Source of the DNA: an uncultured Eubacterium sp.
Lineage (GTDB): Bacteria > Bacillota > Clostridia > Lachnospirales > Lachnospiraceae
Reading direction: 5' to 3'
NCBI GenBank assembly: GCA_910584245.1
Contig: CAJTZF010000014.1
Location: 10,049 to 74,048, forward strand
DNA: 64,000 nt
Shown piece by piece: positions 25,311 to 34,715 of the stretch (position 1 is the first letter of the stretch; each line of letters starts with the position of its first letter). The notes below the pieces were generated by a model. The model saw only the letters and a program-made list of their open reading frames with translations, ran no database searches and was not told the DNA's origin. The translations under genes and the position numbers were made by a program.

Positions 25311-26522
25311 ATGAAAGAAATCTCTAAAGGAAAAAAAGAGGAAATGCGAAAGATCGCTTGTTTTGCTTATGATCATACCCAATATTATAATAAATTATAT
25401 AAAAAGTGTGGTATTAATCCCTATGACGTAAACATTCCTTACGGATTACCTATTATTGATCATTCTGTACTGATTGATAATCCATATGAAATTAAGTCAG
25501 ACCTGAAGATGTATAAATTATGTGCAAGTTCAGGTACAATTTTATCTCCCAAAATTATGTATAGGACATATGACGATTTTGAGAAGAGCGTAATAAATGA
25601 GATTGAGTTATTGAGGATGAGTGGTGTGAAGGAGGGGGATACCGTCGCCATAATTCAACCATTTGGGATATGGGGATATGGTGAAATTACGCAAGAAGCA
25701 GTAAGGCGATATGGCGCAGTCGCAATTCCGCTCTGGAACATTGACGATGAACGAGTTTTACAAATGTTGATAATGAATAATGTTACGGTATTAGACGTTT
25801 CGCCATCTAGGTTAATTAATATTTTACAAATTGCGAAAGAGACGGATCAGTTAACAGCATTAAATATTAGAACTGCAATGTGCGCAGGTGAAGCTATATC
25901 GGAAAATACAATAAAAAAGATTGAAGCAATGTATAATATGAAGCTATATAGTCAATATGGATGTGAAGAATTGGATGGTTTAGGGGGTACAGACGATACG
26001 GGGAAAATGAGATTATTTACGGATGATTTTATTTTTGAAATATGGAATGAGGAACAAAATCGTCCTTGCGATATAGATGAAGTAGGTAGTCTTTTGGTGA
26101 CCAGCTTGTATCATAGGGGGAGTCCATTAATTCGTTATAATCTACAAGATCTGGTTAGAATGGGTAGAGATGGTTTTGAGATTTTAGGAAGAAAGAGTGA
26201 ATGCGTTGTTTTATATGATAGTGTAAAAATATTTCCATACCAGATTGATCTTTGCATACAAGAGGTGTTCCAGGATACAGTAAATTGGCAGTGTTGTATT
26301 ACTGAAGATGATGGAAAAATAGTTATTACAATAAAACTTGTAGTAAACGATATTTCAGTTGAAAAAAGAGATGAGGCAGTTAGAAAGCTGGAGAAATGTT
26401 CTATAGATATTAATGAACTGGTTTTGTGTCAGAAGATTATTTTTCAGATTGACATTATAGATGATGAAGATTATTTTATGGTTAGCGGAAAAGGAAGAAA
26501 AATAATAGATATGAGGAAGTGA
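25311..26522 (+). CDS. PaaK-like adenylate-forming ligase (first copy)
   Basis: 403 residues related to phenylacetate-CoA ligase. The phosphate-binding loop is a variant, ASSGTILSPKIMY (about 73-81); later blocks are YSQYGCEELDG, GSLLVTSLYHRGSPLIRYNL and ILGRKSE. Such enzymes activate aryl or other carboxylic acids as acyl adenylates and pass them to CoA or a carrier protein. A free-standing ACP lies three genes downstream and a second PaaK-like ligase at 30882. The substrate could be an aromatic acid made by the ThiH/NosL-like enzyme; this is inference. Confidence 0.82.
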   Translation: MKEISKGKKEEMRKIACFAYDHTQYYNKLYKKCGINPYDVNIPYGLPIIDHSVLIDNPYEIKSDLKMYKLCASSGTILSPKIMYRTYDDFEKSVINEIELLRMSGVKEGDTVAIIQPFGIWGYGEITQEAVRRYGAVAIPLWNIDDERVLQMLIMNNVTVLDVSPSRLINILQIAKETDQLTALNIRTAMCAGEAISENTIKKIEAMYNMKLYSQYGCEELDGLGGTDDTGKMRLFTDDFIFEIWNEEQNRPCDIDEVGSLLVTSLYHRGSPLIRYNLQDLVRMGRDGFEILGRKSECVVLYDSVKIFPYQIDLCIQEVFQDTVNWQCCITEDDGKIVITIKLVVNDISVEKRDEAVRKLEKCSIDINELVLCQKIIFQIDIIDDEDYFMVSGKGRKIIDMRK

Positions 26523-26523
26523 T

Positions 26524-27897
26524 ATGATGAAAAAGAGATTGGCATTTGCAAAATACGGTTTTTCAGTGGAAGATGACCACGGTAATATTCTGCTATTTAA
26601 TGCACTGCATGGAACGAAGAGCTTCTGCAAAATTACATGTAAGGATTTTGAAAATATTAACGATGATATTCGTATGGATAAACTTTACTCGACGACAGAA
26701 AAGTCGATTGTTAAAGGTTTAATTAAAAAGGGGATTATTATTTCTGAAGATGTAGATGAAGAGGGAAGGTTATCTCGTATCTTTTTAGATACAGTTGCAG
26801 ATAAAAAACTTAATCTGATTATTTCTCCAACAGAGAAGTGCAATCTAAGGTGTCAGTATTGTTGTGAGAGCTTTGAGTATGGAGAAATGCCGGAAACGGT
26901 TATAGATGGAATTGTAAAATATATTGAAAGCAGAATAAGGGACGTAAGTTCGGTTAATATTGATTGGTTTGGAGGGGAGCCGTTACTGGCGTTAGATACG
27001 ATATTGGAGCTGTCGGAAAGGGTAATCCGTCTGTGTAAGGAAAACAGGAAGCCATATTCTGCATTTATGAGTACGAATGGATTACTGCTTACAGCGGATG
27101 TATTTAAGAAATTGTATCAGGCGCATGTTTTTACATATCAGGTTACATTAGATGTGACAAGGGAGTTGCATGATTCACAAAGAGTAGATAAGCATGGGAA
27201 TCCCACTTTTGATAGAATATTGGCCAATTTAATGGATATTAGGAATACAAATTATGGAAAATTTTCCACAATCGTTATTTTAAGTAATTTTTCCACTGAT
27301 ATGTTTGGAAAGATAAAGGAATATAAGCGTTTTTTTTCAGATAGATTTGGCGATGATAAGAGATTTGCCTTTTCATGTTTTAGAATTCTTGATTTGGGTG
27401 GAGAGCGCATAGATAAATTCCGGCCAAAACTTATGACAGATGGGAAAGAGATGAATCGAATATATAAGGAGATTATTGAGTGCAAAGATTATAAATTAAG
27501 GTTTGTTATACCAGAGTTTTTTAAACCTGGTGGATTACTATGTTATGCCGCAAAAGAAAATTCTTTTTTAGTTGGTTCAAATGGGGATGTTTTTAAGTGT
27601 GAGCATACGTTTCAGATTAGGAGAGATCAGCCGATTGGTCACATAACGAAGGAAGGAAAAATGGTTTTGTCACAAGAAAAGGCGGACTTGTGGCTAGCTA
27701 GATATATGTTTTGTGGAAATCATGATTGTAAATTTGTTCCGCTTTGTTTGGGAGAAGATTGTATCGAGAATAGAATTTATGGAGTTTCAAAACCGGGTAA
27801 TCCATGTATTAATCGCTTATGTCATTTTGATAAGGAGACGGTTCATTACGCAATGAAGATAATGGATAGTGAGATGAATGCATTTCCTATGTTGTAA
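26524..27897 (+). CDS. Radical SAM/SPASM enzyme with N-terminal extension (maturase-like)
   Basis: 457 residues. Residues 1-95 form an extension that may be a peptide-recognition-like domain. The core has SPTEKCNLRCQYCCESFEYG (Cys106, Cys110, Cys113) and DWFGGEPLLALD, followed by a Cys-rich SPASM region (CKFVPLCLGEDCIEN and PGNPCINRLCHFD). This layout is that of anSME-like and thioether-forming RiPP maturases, but the same fold also works on carrier-bound or free amino acids. Two ATG codons (26524, 26527) are possible starts behind GAGGAAGTG. The only candidate small peptide is at 18290-18388, and it does not look like a Cys-rich precursor. Confidence 0.83.
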   Translation: MMKKRLAFAKYGFSVEDDHGNILLFNALHGTKSFCKITCKDFENINDDIRMDKLYSTTEKSIVKGLIKKGIIISEDVDEEGRLSRIFLDTVADKKLNLIISPTEKCNLRCQYCCESFEYGEMPETVIDGIVKYIESRIRDVSSVNIDWFGGEPLLALDTILELSERVIRLCKENRKPYSAFMSTNGLLLTADVFKKLYQAHVFTYQVTLDVTRELHDSQRVDKHGNPTFDRILANLMDIRNTNYGKFSTIVILSNFSTDMFGKIKEYKRFFSDRFGDDKRFAFSCFRILDLGGERIDKFRPKLMTDGKEMNRIYKEIIECKDYKLRFVIPEFFKPGGLLCYAAKENSFLVGSNGDVFKCEHTFQIRRDQPIGHITKEGKMVLSQEKADLWLARYMFCGNHDCKFVPLCLGEDCIENRIYGVSKPGNPCINRLCHFDKETVHYAMKIMDSEMNAFPML

Positions 27898-27923
27898 ACG
27901 TGAATATATCGGAGGTGTTTTAT

Positions 27924-29381
27924 GTGGAAAAAATAATTAATATACTTGATAAATCTAAAAACAATAGAAATGCTAAAATTTTTTGTGGGGATAAGAGTTG
28001 TTCGTATTCAGATATTTATGAAAAGGCAAAAATTCAAAAAGAACTCATTTTGGAGTTTGGGAAGAGCAAAGCGGTAATTATGTTTATGGAAAACTCCATA
28101 GAGTTTATTGAAACTTTTTTTGCAATCCATATGGCAAATAAGGTGCCAGTAATGCTGTCAGTTATGGAAAATGAGAAAACGGTTCAAAAGACAGTTTGTA
28201 CAATGAAAAGTTCACTAATTATTACAGACAGTAAGCATAGACCGCTAGTATTTAGAGCATTAAAATGTATTGATTTTAGTTGCTATGTACTTAATGTTGA
28301 TGTTATGAAGATCTCTGTCTGTGGGATACCAACGGTTTTACTAGTAGGTAATGATGAAGAGCTAGATGATGTTGCGGCAATTATAAAAACTTCTGGAACT
28401 ACAAATTTATCTAAGCTAGTAATGTTAACACATAAAGGAATAATTCAAAATATTAAAGCGCATATTTCGTCTGTTCAGTTAGACAAGGATGATCGAACTT
28501 TAATTGTGCTTCCAATGTGCTTTGGGTATTGCTTTTCCTCTCAATTAATGGCACATCTTTTTTTGGGGGCCCAAATAGTTATTAGTAATAATATATTTAT
28601 ACCGCAGGATTTTCTTTCAAAGATATATGAGTATGGTATAACAAACACAACAATTGTTCCTTCAATGCTATTTGTAATGAACAAATATTTAAAATGGGAT
28701 GATAAACGAATTAAAAGCTTGAAAAAAATAATTTTTGGTGGAATGATGTGTAACCTTAATTCATTAAATGATTTAAATAGGAAAGCAAATAAAGTAACAA
28801 TTATACAAACATATGGACAAACAGAACATTCCCCTAGGATTACGACAAAGGTTTATGATAAGCAGGAGATTACTGATTTATCTAATGTTGGAAAACCAAT
28901 AAATGGAGTACAGTTAAAAATTAATTCCGAAAATGGGGAAATATGTGTAAAGAGCGATCAAATAATGAAAGGATATTATGGCCAGATAGAAGCAACAAAT
29001 GAAGCAATTGTAGACGGATGGTTACACACAGGAGATAAGGGCTATTTAGATTGTTCAGGCGATTTACATATTCAGGGACGTATAAAAAATATTATAATCC
29101 GAAATGGCATTAATATTTCTGTAGAGGCGGTAGAAGAAGTAATACGAATGGCTGAAGAAGTTAAAGAAGTACTAGTTTTCAGTGAAAAAAATGAGGTGGA
29201 TGGAGAAAATATTGTAGCCAAAATAGTATTAAGTGATTTTGAGAATCTTGAAAATGTAAAGAGTAAGATTATAGAAAATTGTAGAGAAAATTTGGCTGTT
29301 TATATGTATCCTAATCGGTTGGAGTTTGTCAAGGAATTAGAACACACTATTAATGGGAAGGTGAAAAGATATGGAAATTAA
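27924..29381 (+). CDS. AMP-dependent acyl/aminoacyl ligase (adenylation enzyme)
   Basis: 485-residue ANL-superfamily enzyme. The P-loop is unusual, TSGTTNLSKLVMLTHKG, in place of TSGTTGxPKG. Further blocks are QTYGQTEHSPRI, the hinge region LHTGDKGYLD and the C-terminal catalytic Lys in INGKVKRYG. The next gene, overlapping by 11 bases, is an acyl carrier protein, the natural acceptor. Start GTG 27924 follows TCGGAGGTG with good spacing; GTG 27900 would overlap the ribosome binding site. Substrate unknown. Confidence 0.84.
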   Translation: MEKIINILDKSKNNRNAKIFCGDKSCSYSDIYEKAKIQKELILEFGKSKAVIMFMENSIEFIETFFAIHMANKVPVMLSVMENEKTVQKTVCTMKSSLIITDSKHRPLVFRALKCIDFSCYVLNVDVMKISVCGIPTVLLVGNDEELDDVAAIIKTSGTTNLSKLVMLTHKGIIQNIKAHISSVQLDKDDRTLIVLPMCFGYCFSSQLMAHLFLGAQIVISNNIFIPQDFLSKIYEYGITNTTIVPSMLFVMNKYLKWDDKRIKSLKKIIFGGMMCNLNSLNDLNRKANKVTIIQTYGQTEHSPRITTKVYDKQEITDLSNVGKPINGVQLKINSENGEICVKSDQIMKGYYGQIEATNEAIVDGWLHTGDKGYLDCSGDLHIQGRIKNIIIRNGINISVEAVEEVIRMAEEVKEVLVFSEKNEVDGENIVAKIVLSDFENLENVKSKIIENCRENLAVYMYPNRLEFVKELEHTINGKVKRYGN

Positions 29382-29622
29382 TGAGGCGTTAAAGCAAGCG
29401 ATATGTAAACACACACTTCTTGATATATCAGAGCAGGAATTGACTATTCCTTGTGATTTGATAGGAGATCTGGGAATCAATTCGATTGATTTAATCATGA
29501 TTATTATTGAGTTAGAAGAGGTATTGCAGATTAGTATTGATGAAGAGGATGTGGATTTTTCACAACTTTATGAGTTAGAATATTTTAATACTATTGTTGA
29601 AAAACTCGTAAACAAAGAATAG
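29371..29622 (+). CDS. Free-standing acyl carrier protein
   Basis: 83-residue acidic helical carrier. The phosphopantetheine attachment site is Ser38 in DLGINSIDLI. It overlaps the upstream ligase by 11 bases, so the two are a coupled loading pair. As the only carrier in the block, with no NRPS or PKS modules, it probably holds one starter or extender acyl unit that the BtrH-like protein at 38384 or another transferase moves to its acceptor, as BtrI and BtrH do in butirosin biosynthesis (inferred by analogy). Confidence 0.9.
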   Translation: MEINEALKQAICKHTLLDISEQELTIPCDLIGDLGINSIDLIMIIIELEEVLQISIDEEDVDFSQLYELEYFNTIVEKLVNKE

Positions 29623-29641
29623 ATATTATGGGAGACGGTCT

Positions 29642-30892
29642 ATGTTTATTGAAGATATAATGTATGAGATATTACGTCCTATTTCAGTTAAGTACGAAGA
29701 AGATATGAATAAGGCGAAAAGAATGACGACGAATGAGTTATATTGTGCAATTGAGTCCCAAACGGAGATATTTAGCAATAAGGAAATTGAGAGACAAGGA
29801 ACCATTATTTTTCCAACTCCAGGATGTCCGCATAATGTTAGGGACGGGAAACATTGTGGCTGTAGTTTTTGTGACTGGAATGAGGATGCAATTGTAAATG
29901 TAGCGTATGTAACAGAATTGAGAAAAAGAAACCCTGTGTTGTATAAGGAAATACAAAAGAAGTATATGGAAAAGGTTTTTTCCAGAAGAAAAGTTTGCTT
30001 TTTGGAAGAGTTTGCCATTCAGGATTGTTTTTCCGATTATCAGATTACCGACGAAGAGATGAAGGCATTATTATTGAAAGATAATAATTATATGGAAAAA
30101 CCGATTGTCGGGCTAGTTCAAGTGCGGGCGGACAGTGTGACAGATACAAAGGTTAAATTATGGAAAAGGGTTGTAAAAAAAAGAATGACATTAGGAGTTG
30201 GTGTTGAGACGGGAGATGAATGGATCCGAAATCACTGGCTGAACAAAAAAATTTATGATAGCGACATTATGAATTGTATTTCGATTGCTCATCAAAATAA
30301 TTGTAATGTTTGTGCAAATATTTTGATGGAGCTTCCGGGATTGAATGTGAAACAGAACATTATTTGTGTCATGGAAGCAATTGATAAGCTTAGTGAAATG
30401 GGGTGTGATTCGATTATGTTATCGCCACTTGTTAAAAAGAAGTATACGATTCAACAATATTTGGATAATCCTTTATTGTCAGAAGACTGGCACAAATTTT
30501 ATTATATCCTTTTAGTATTATATAAAATTGCAAATATGGAAAAGCGGAAAAAAGAAAAGATAATGATTAGTCTTTTAAATTTTAAAGATTATTGTTCGAA
30601 TATTAAAGATAAAGAATGTAGAAATAGTTTCAAAAGGTTATTAGAGCCGTTGTATGATATAGGTGCAATGAAGGGATTTGATAATATTTTGCGCTGTTAC
30701 GATTCTCTTTGCCGGGAGGATGTATTTATTCAATACATGCAAATGGTAAATTCTCTTGAGGGAAAAGAAGAAATATATAATACGTTACTTTTTAGTGCAA
30801 AGGTATTACAGAAAAAAGTGGCTCATGATAATGATGAGTATATTTCTAAATTTCATAATGAGATTGAAAGTGTGATGAAAAATGAAATTTGA
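29642..30892 (+). CDS. Elp3/RaSEA-like radical SAM enzyme (first paralog)
   Basis: 416 residues. The cluster site is CPHNVRDGKHCGCSFCDW. The cysteines shared with the paralog at 32223 are Cys62, Cys74 and Cys77 (CX11CX2C), an expanded motif like that of Elp3 and the archaeosine synthase subunit RaSEA rather than CX3CX2C. Other shared blocks are VQVRADSVTDTKVKLWK and GVGVETGDEWIRNHWLNKK. No tRNA-modification partner is nearby and both copies sit in a biosynthetic operon, so a small-molecule or carrier-bound substrate is likelier. The product is not recognised more precisely. The downstream ligase gene overlaps it by 11 bases. Confidence 0.75.
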   Translation: MFIEDIMYEILRPISVKYEEDMNKAKRMTTNELYCAIESQTEIFSNKEIERQGTIIFPTPGCPHNVRDGKHCGCSFCDWNEDAIVNVAYVTELRKRNPVLYKEIQKKYMEKVFSRRKVCFLEEFAIQDCFSDYQITDEEMKALLLKDNNYMEKPIVGLVQVRADSVTDTKVKLWKRVVKKRMTLGVGVETGDEWIRNHWLNKKIYDSDIMNCISIAHQNNCNVCANILMELPGLNVKQNIICVMEAIDKLSEMGCDSIMLSPLVKKKYTIQQYLDNPLLSEDWHKFYYILLVLYKIANMEKRKKEKIMISLLNFKDYCSNIKDKECRNSFKRLLEPLYDIGAMKGFDNILRCYDSLCREDVFIQYMQMVNSLEGKEEIYNTLLFSAKVLQKKVAHDNDEYISKFHNEIESVMKNEI

Positions 30893-32147
30893 TATAAGAA
30901 AAGTGAAAAAGATTTTGCAATGTGCAGAGGAAGTTCCATTTTACCGGGATTTTTACAGAAGTAAAGGCATTAATACGAATAAGATTTTTTCATATGATGA
31001 CTTTTGCATGCTTCCTATACTGGATAAAATGACTTATAGGAATAATCTTTCCAAATTTATCCCGGATAAGTTTGCTGATAAGATAGATGGAAATATATTA
31101 GAGAATGGAACGTTTTTTGAAATTGATAATATGTTATCGGCAATTAACTGCAATATGGTTATTACTAGTGGGTCAACAGGTATGCCGTTGAAAGTAATCC
31201 ATTCTGACGCAGATGATCATAGAGCGTACTCTGTAATAAATAATTTTAGAAAGAAATACCTCGGAAAAGAATTAGGAAAGAAATATCTTTGGGTTCTTCC
31301 AATGAATGATAAAACAAAACAATATTTTTATGATGAAAATGTAACTTATATTAATAAGAAATATGGAATTGATTACTTTTTGGCGAATTACTCTGAAAAA
31401 AACTTTGATAAATTATATCAGCTGTTAATGGAGGAAAAACCTCATTGGATATCTTGTTCCCCATCCATGATTTTTGAATTTTCAAATTATTTACAAAGCA
31501 TAAATGAAAAATATCACTTTTCATATATTGAGCTGCATAGTGAACCATTATATGATTGGCAATATATAAAAATAAAAGAGTGTTTTGGCGGCGTCGTGAA
31601 GTCAATATACAGTTCAAACGAAGTAAATTTTATTGGGGCGATGTGCCCGGAGGGATGCTATCATATTTTTACGGATAATGTTTTTGTAGAGTTATTGGAT
31701 ACGGATGTTTCAAATACGCAAAAAAAGGTAGTTGTAACAAGTTTAAGTTATTATGACTTTCCAATGATACGATATGAGCTAGGTGATTTAGCCAAAGAAC
31801 AAAAATGTTGTGATAATATTAATTCAATAAATCTATGTAAATTTAGAGATGCAGATATGATTTTATCCATTTCAGGAGAATTATGCGAGCCGTATATAGT
31901 ATTTGATTCGATTGTATTTTTATGTGATAAATATAAAGTATGTATTAATAAATATACTATTATCCAGAGAAAAGTAGATCTATTTGAGTATTATTTTGAT
32001 GAAGGAATCAGTATTGGGAAAGATGAATTGAAAATGTTTCTACAACATTTTTTGACAGTAGCATTGGGATATTGTATTAATGTAGTTATTAAGAGCTTAA
32101 ATATTAATATATTTAACAAATACAGAAGATTTATTTGCAAGTTATAA
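30882..32147 (+). CDS. PaaK/CapK-like adenylate-forming ligase (second copy)
   Basis: 421 residues. The adenylation loop VITSGSTGMPLKVIHSD (TSGSTG at 95-100) and later VVVTSLSYYDFPMIRYELGD match PaaK/CapK-type ligases. It is only distantly like the ligase at 25311, so the two probably activate different acids. It is sandwiched between the two Elp3-like radical SAM genes. The C-terminal 90 residues are divergent and AT-rich in coding. A promoter-like sequence follows its stop codon, so it may be the last gene of the first transcript. Confidence 0.78.
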   Translation: MKFDIRKVKKILQCAEEVPFYRDFYRSKGINTNKIFSYDDFCMLPILDKMTYRNNLSKFIPDKFADKIDGNILENGTFFEIDNMLSAINCNMVITSGSTGMPLKVIHSDADDHRAYSVINNFRKKYLGKELGKKYLWVLPMNDKTKQYFYDENVTYINKKYGIDYFLANYSEKNFDKLYQLLMEEKPHWISCSPSMIFEFSNYLQSINEKYHFSYIELHSEPLYDWQYIKIKECFGGVVKSIYSSNEVNFIGAMCPEGCYHIFTDNVFVELLDTDVSNTQKKVVVTSLSYYDFPMIRYELGDLAKEQKCCDNINSINLCKFRDADMILSISGELCEPYIVFDSIVFLCDKYKVCINKYTIIQRKVDLFEYYFDEGISIGKDELKMFLQHFLTVALGYCINVVIKSLNINIFNKYRRFICKL

Positions 32148-32164
32148 ATAAAAAGATGAAAAAA

Positions 32165-32193
32165 TTGAAAAAAGAATAAATATGTGGTATTAT
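32165..32193 (+). promoter_or_regulatory. Probable internal promoter of the cluster
   Basis: TTGAAA (32165-32170) and TATTAT (32188-32193) are 17 bases apart, with TGTGG before the -10 box (extended -10). It would drive the second half: the second Elp3-like gene, SHMT-like, ABC exporter and BtrH-like genes. Confidence 0.5.
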
Positions 32194-32222
32194 ATTTATG
32201 CATAGCGGCAGGAAGGAAAAGT

Positions 32223-33485
32223 ATGGTTATTCAACAGGTTGTAAAAAAGTTATGGGAGACGCAGTTTCTGGATTACAGGGAAGAATTAAATAAGGTCGAA
32301 AAGATTACAGTTCAAGAATTATATGATTTATGTATTGAGGATATAAATAGATTATCCGAAAAGGTTTATAAAACCAGACACCATGCATTAACAATTTTGG
32401 AGACGACCGGTTGTCAACATCAGATTCGAAATAATTGCATTTCAGGATGTTCATTTTGTAATTGGGATTCAGATAGAATGGTCAGTTTGGCAAGATTGAA
32501 GCAATTGAGAGAGAAAGACGTTGAAAAATATGCCCAGGTAGTTAGATATAGTTTTACTAAAATCAGAGGGGAACAATGCAATCCAAGCGTGGTTGAACAA
32601 TTATCAGTACATGATATCTTTGATGAGAGACAATTTCCGGAAGAAGTATTTGATAATATGTTTATTAAGGATAGCGTGTACAGTAGAAAACCAGACGTTG
32701 GTATTATTTCAGCCCGTGCGGATAATGTGAGTGAGGAGAATGTGGTCAAGTGGAAGAAAGCTTTTAGACTCTCATTAACAATTGGAATTGGTGTTGAATG
32801 CGGGAATGAGTGGGTTCGAAATCACTGGTTAAATAAAAATGTGTATAATGACCAGATTGAACATGCTGTGGATGTGATTAAGGCAAACGGAGCAAAATCG
32901 TGTGCAAATATTATTCTTGGAATTCCAGGTGTTGAAGACCGGTATTCTTTGATGTTTTTTGTGGATACACTAACGTATGTGTTTAATGTGGCCCAATTTG
33001 ATTATGTATTAATTTCCCCGCTAATTAATAAAAAATATACATTTGGAACTGTGCTCCCAGGTGGGGAGTCCACAATTAGTTTGGAATTATTAGAAAATGC
33101 GTTATATTTTATTTATAACAAGTTTAGTGACCATATCGGAAAAATTACATTTAGTCCGGACAATTTTGACATGATGCAACAATATTTTGATAAGGACCAA
33201 AAGGAAAGATATTCGAGATTGATTTCGGGTATTAACAATATGGGAACCGTTTTTGCCGAAAATGGGATGGAACGATCAGTAATCGAAAATACGAATAAGT
33301 TAGATATTTCAGTCAATCAATATGAAATCAGAGAACATTTTGCCACCCAAATGAAAGAAGTATTATTTCGAATTTTTGGTAAAACGGATAGCCACTATTT
33401 TCAGTTTCGGCAGGAGATCAAAGAACTGCATTGGAAAGGGGAAAGTGTAAATGAAAGCAAAAGATGTATTGATAATGGCGCATAA
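32223..33485 (+). CDS. Elp3/RaSEA-like radical SAM enzyme (second paralog)
   Basis: 420 residues. The cluster region TTGCQHQIRNNCISGCSFCN contains Cys64, Cys76 and Cys79 (CX11CX2C, shared with the first paralog) and also Cys72, which by itself makes a CX3CX2C with Cys76 and Cys79. Shared blocks are IISARADNVSEENVVKWKK, GIGVECGNEWVRNHWLNKN and SCANIILGIPGV. ATG 32223 follows GGAAGGAAAAG; the longer frame from 32184 starts inside the promoter. The SHMT-like gene overlaps its 3' end by 35 bases. The pair suggests two related radical steps or two substrates. Confidence 0.77.
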   Translation: MVIQQVVKKLWETQFLDYREELNKVEKITVQELYDLCIEDINRLSEKVYKTRHHALTILETTGCQHQIRNNCISGCSFCNWDSDRMVSLARLKQLREKDVEKYAQVVRYSFTKIRGEQCNPSVVEQLSVHDIFDERQFPEEVFDNMFIKDSVYSRKPDVGIISARADNVSEENVVKWKKAFRLSLTIGIGVECGNEWVRNHWLNKNVYNDQIEHAVDVIKANGAKSCANIILGIPGVEDRYSLMFFVDTLTYVFNVAQFDYVLISPLINKKYTFGTVLPGGESTISLELLENALYFIYNKFSDHIGKITFSPDNFDMMQQYFDKDQKERYSRLISGINNMGTVFAENGMERSVIENTNKLDISVNQYEIREHFATQMKEVLFRIFGKTDSHYFQFRQEIKELHWKGESVNESKRCIDNGA

Positions 33486-34704
33486 AAAATCAAGGAGAGG
33501 AATTCATTTAGTGGCAAGTGAAAATGTAATGCCTCTGGATGCAACATTGCCATATTTAACAAATGTTTTTAATAGATACGTATATGATATTGATAAAAAA
33601 GATGGTAAGGAAAAGGAGGATCTTGCGGCACAGTTACCTGGATTTACAAATATTGATGAGCTGAATTTATTGGAAGAAGAGTGTAATCATAAATTGTGTG
33701 AAATGCTTGGCGCGAGATATTCCAATGTTAAAGCAATATCTGGGTTAAATATGATTATAAGTGTAGTTGGCTCCCTGGTATTGAAAAATGAGGTTGTATT
33801 ATCTTTGCCAATTAATGCGGGCGGACATGCAGCGACCAAATATTTAGTTGAAAGATTGGGGATTGAGCATCATTTTCTTCCTGTAAAATTAGTAGGAGAA
33901 GAAATTGATATTGATTATGAAAAACTTTGTTCGTTGATTCAAAAGATTAAAATAAAATTGATTTATATTGATTTGATGAATGTGATTTATACAATTAACA
34001 TCAGGAGACTACGGCAGATTATTGGTTCGGGAACGATAATTTGTTTTGATGCCTCACATGTACTAGGAATAATTATGGGCGGAAGGTTTCAAAATCCGCT
34101 CCAGGAGGGGGCTGATATTTTAGTTGGCTCAACGCATAAGTCTTTTCCGGGCCCGCATAAAGGAGTTTTTGTTACAAATAGGAAGTGGTATAAAATGCTA
34201 TATGAAATTAATAGTGATTTATTTATTTCACATACGCATATAGCGGATATAATTTCGTTGTCCATCGTTTTGGATAAAGGTAAGGCTTATTTTGAAAAGT
34301 ATGCACAAACAATTCAAGAAAATGTAAAATTGTTTGTAGAAACGCTGAAAAAAAGAAAAATAACTGCGTATGCGGGTGTTTCCCATCAAGTATGGATAGA
34401 CTGCAACGGAATTGATGTTCCACGGGTGATTGCTAAGTGCAAGGAATTAGAAATATACTTAAATCAGATAGAATTGCCGTTTTATGGGAATGTTGGATTG
34501 AGGATTGGGCTGCAAGAGATAACGTATCAGCAATTTGCTTCCGATGATATTATCCAACTTGCAAATGTAATAGCAGCTATTCTTCAAAATGTTCCGATTA
34601 GTAAGGAGGTAAGAGTATGGCTGGCAAAAAGGAGGAAGAAGAAAAAGAGGGGATATCGGATAGAAAAGATTAAGTTTTTGGCGCACATAATTAGAAATAT
34701 ATGA
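33451..34704 (+). CDS. Serine hydroxymethyltransferase-like PLP enzyme
   Basis: 417-residue fold-type I PLP enzyme. LVASENVMP, CFDASHVLG (Asp200, His203) and GSTHKSFPGPHKG with the PLP Lys230 are those of SHMT. The protein diverges from housekeeping GlyA in the shortened C-terminal domain, and it ends in a strongly basic tail (RRKKKKRGYR). SHMT-like enzymes in clusters make beta-hydroxy or alpha-alkyl amino acids or supply one-carbon units. Here it could provide glycine, formaldehyde equivalents or a modified serine. It overlaps the gene before it, so it is part of the operon. Confidence 0.8.
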   Translation: MKAKDVLIMAHKKSRRGIHLVASENVMPLDATLPYLTNVFNRYVYDIDKKDGKEKEDLAAQLPGFTNIDELNLLEEECNHKLCEMLGARYSNVKAISGLNMIISVVGSLVLKNEVVLSLPINAGGHAATKYLVERLGIEHHFLPVKLVGEEIDIDYEKLCSLIQKIKIKLIYIDLMNVIYTINIRRLRQIIGSGTIICFDASHVLGIIMGGRFQNPLQEGADILVGSTHKSFPGPHKGVFVTNRKWYKMLYEINSDLFISHTHIADIISLSIVLDKGKAYFEKYAQTIQENVKLFVETLKKRKITAYAGVSHQVWIDCNGIDVPRVIAKCKELEIYLNQIELPFYGNVGLRIGLQEITYQQFASDDIIQLANVIAAILQNVPISKEVRVWLAKRRKKKKRGYRIEKIKFLAHIIRNI

Positions 34705-34715
34705 ATGGTGATGAT

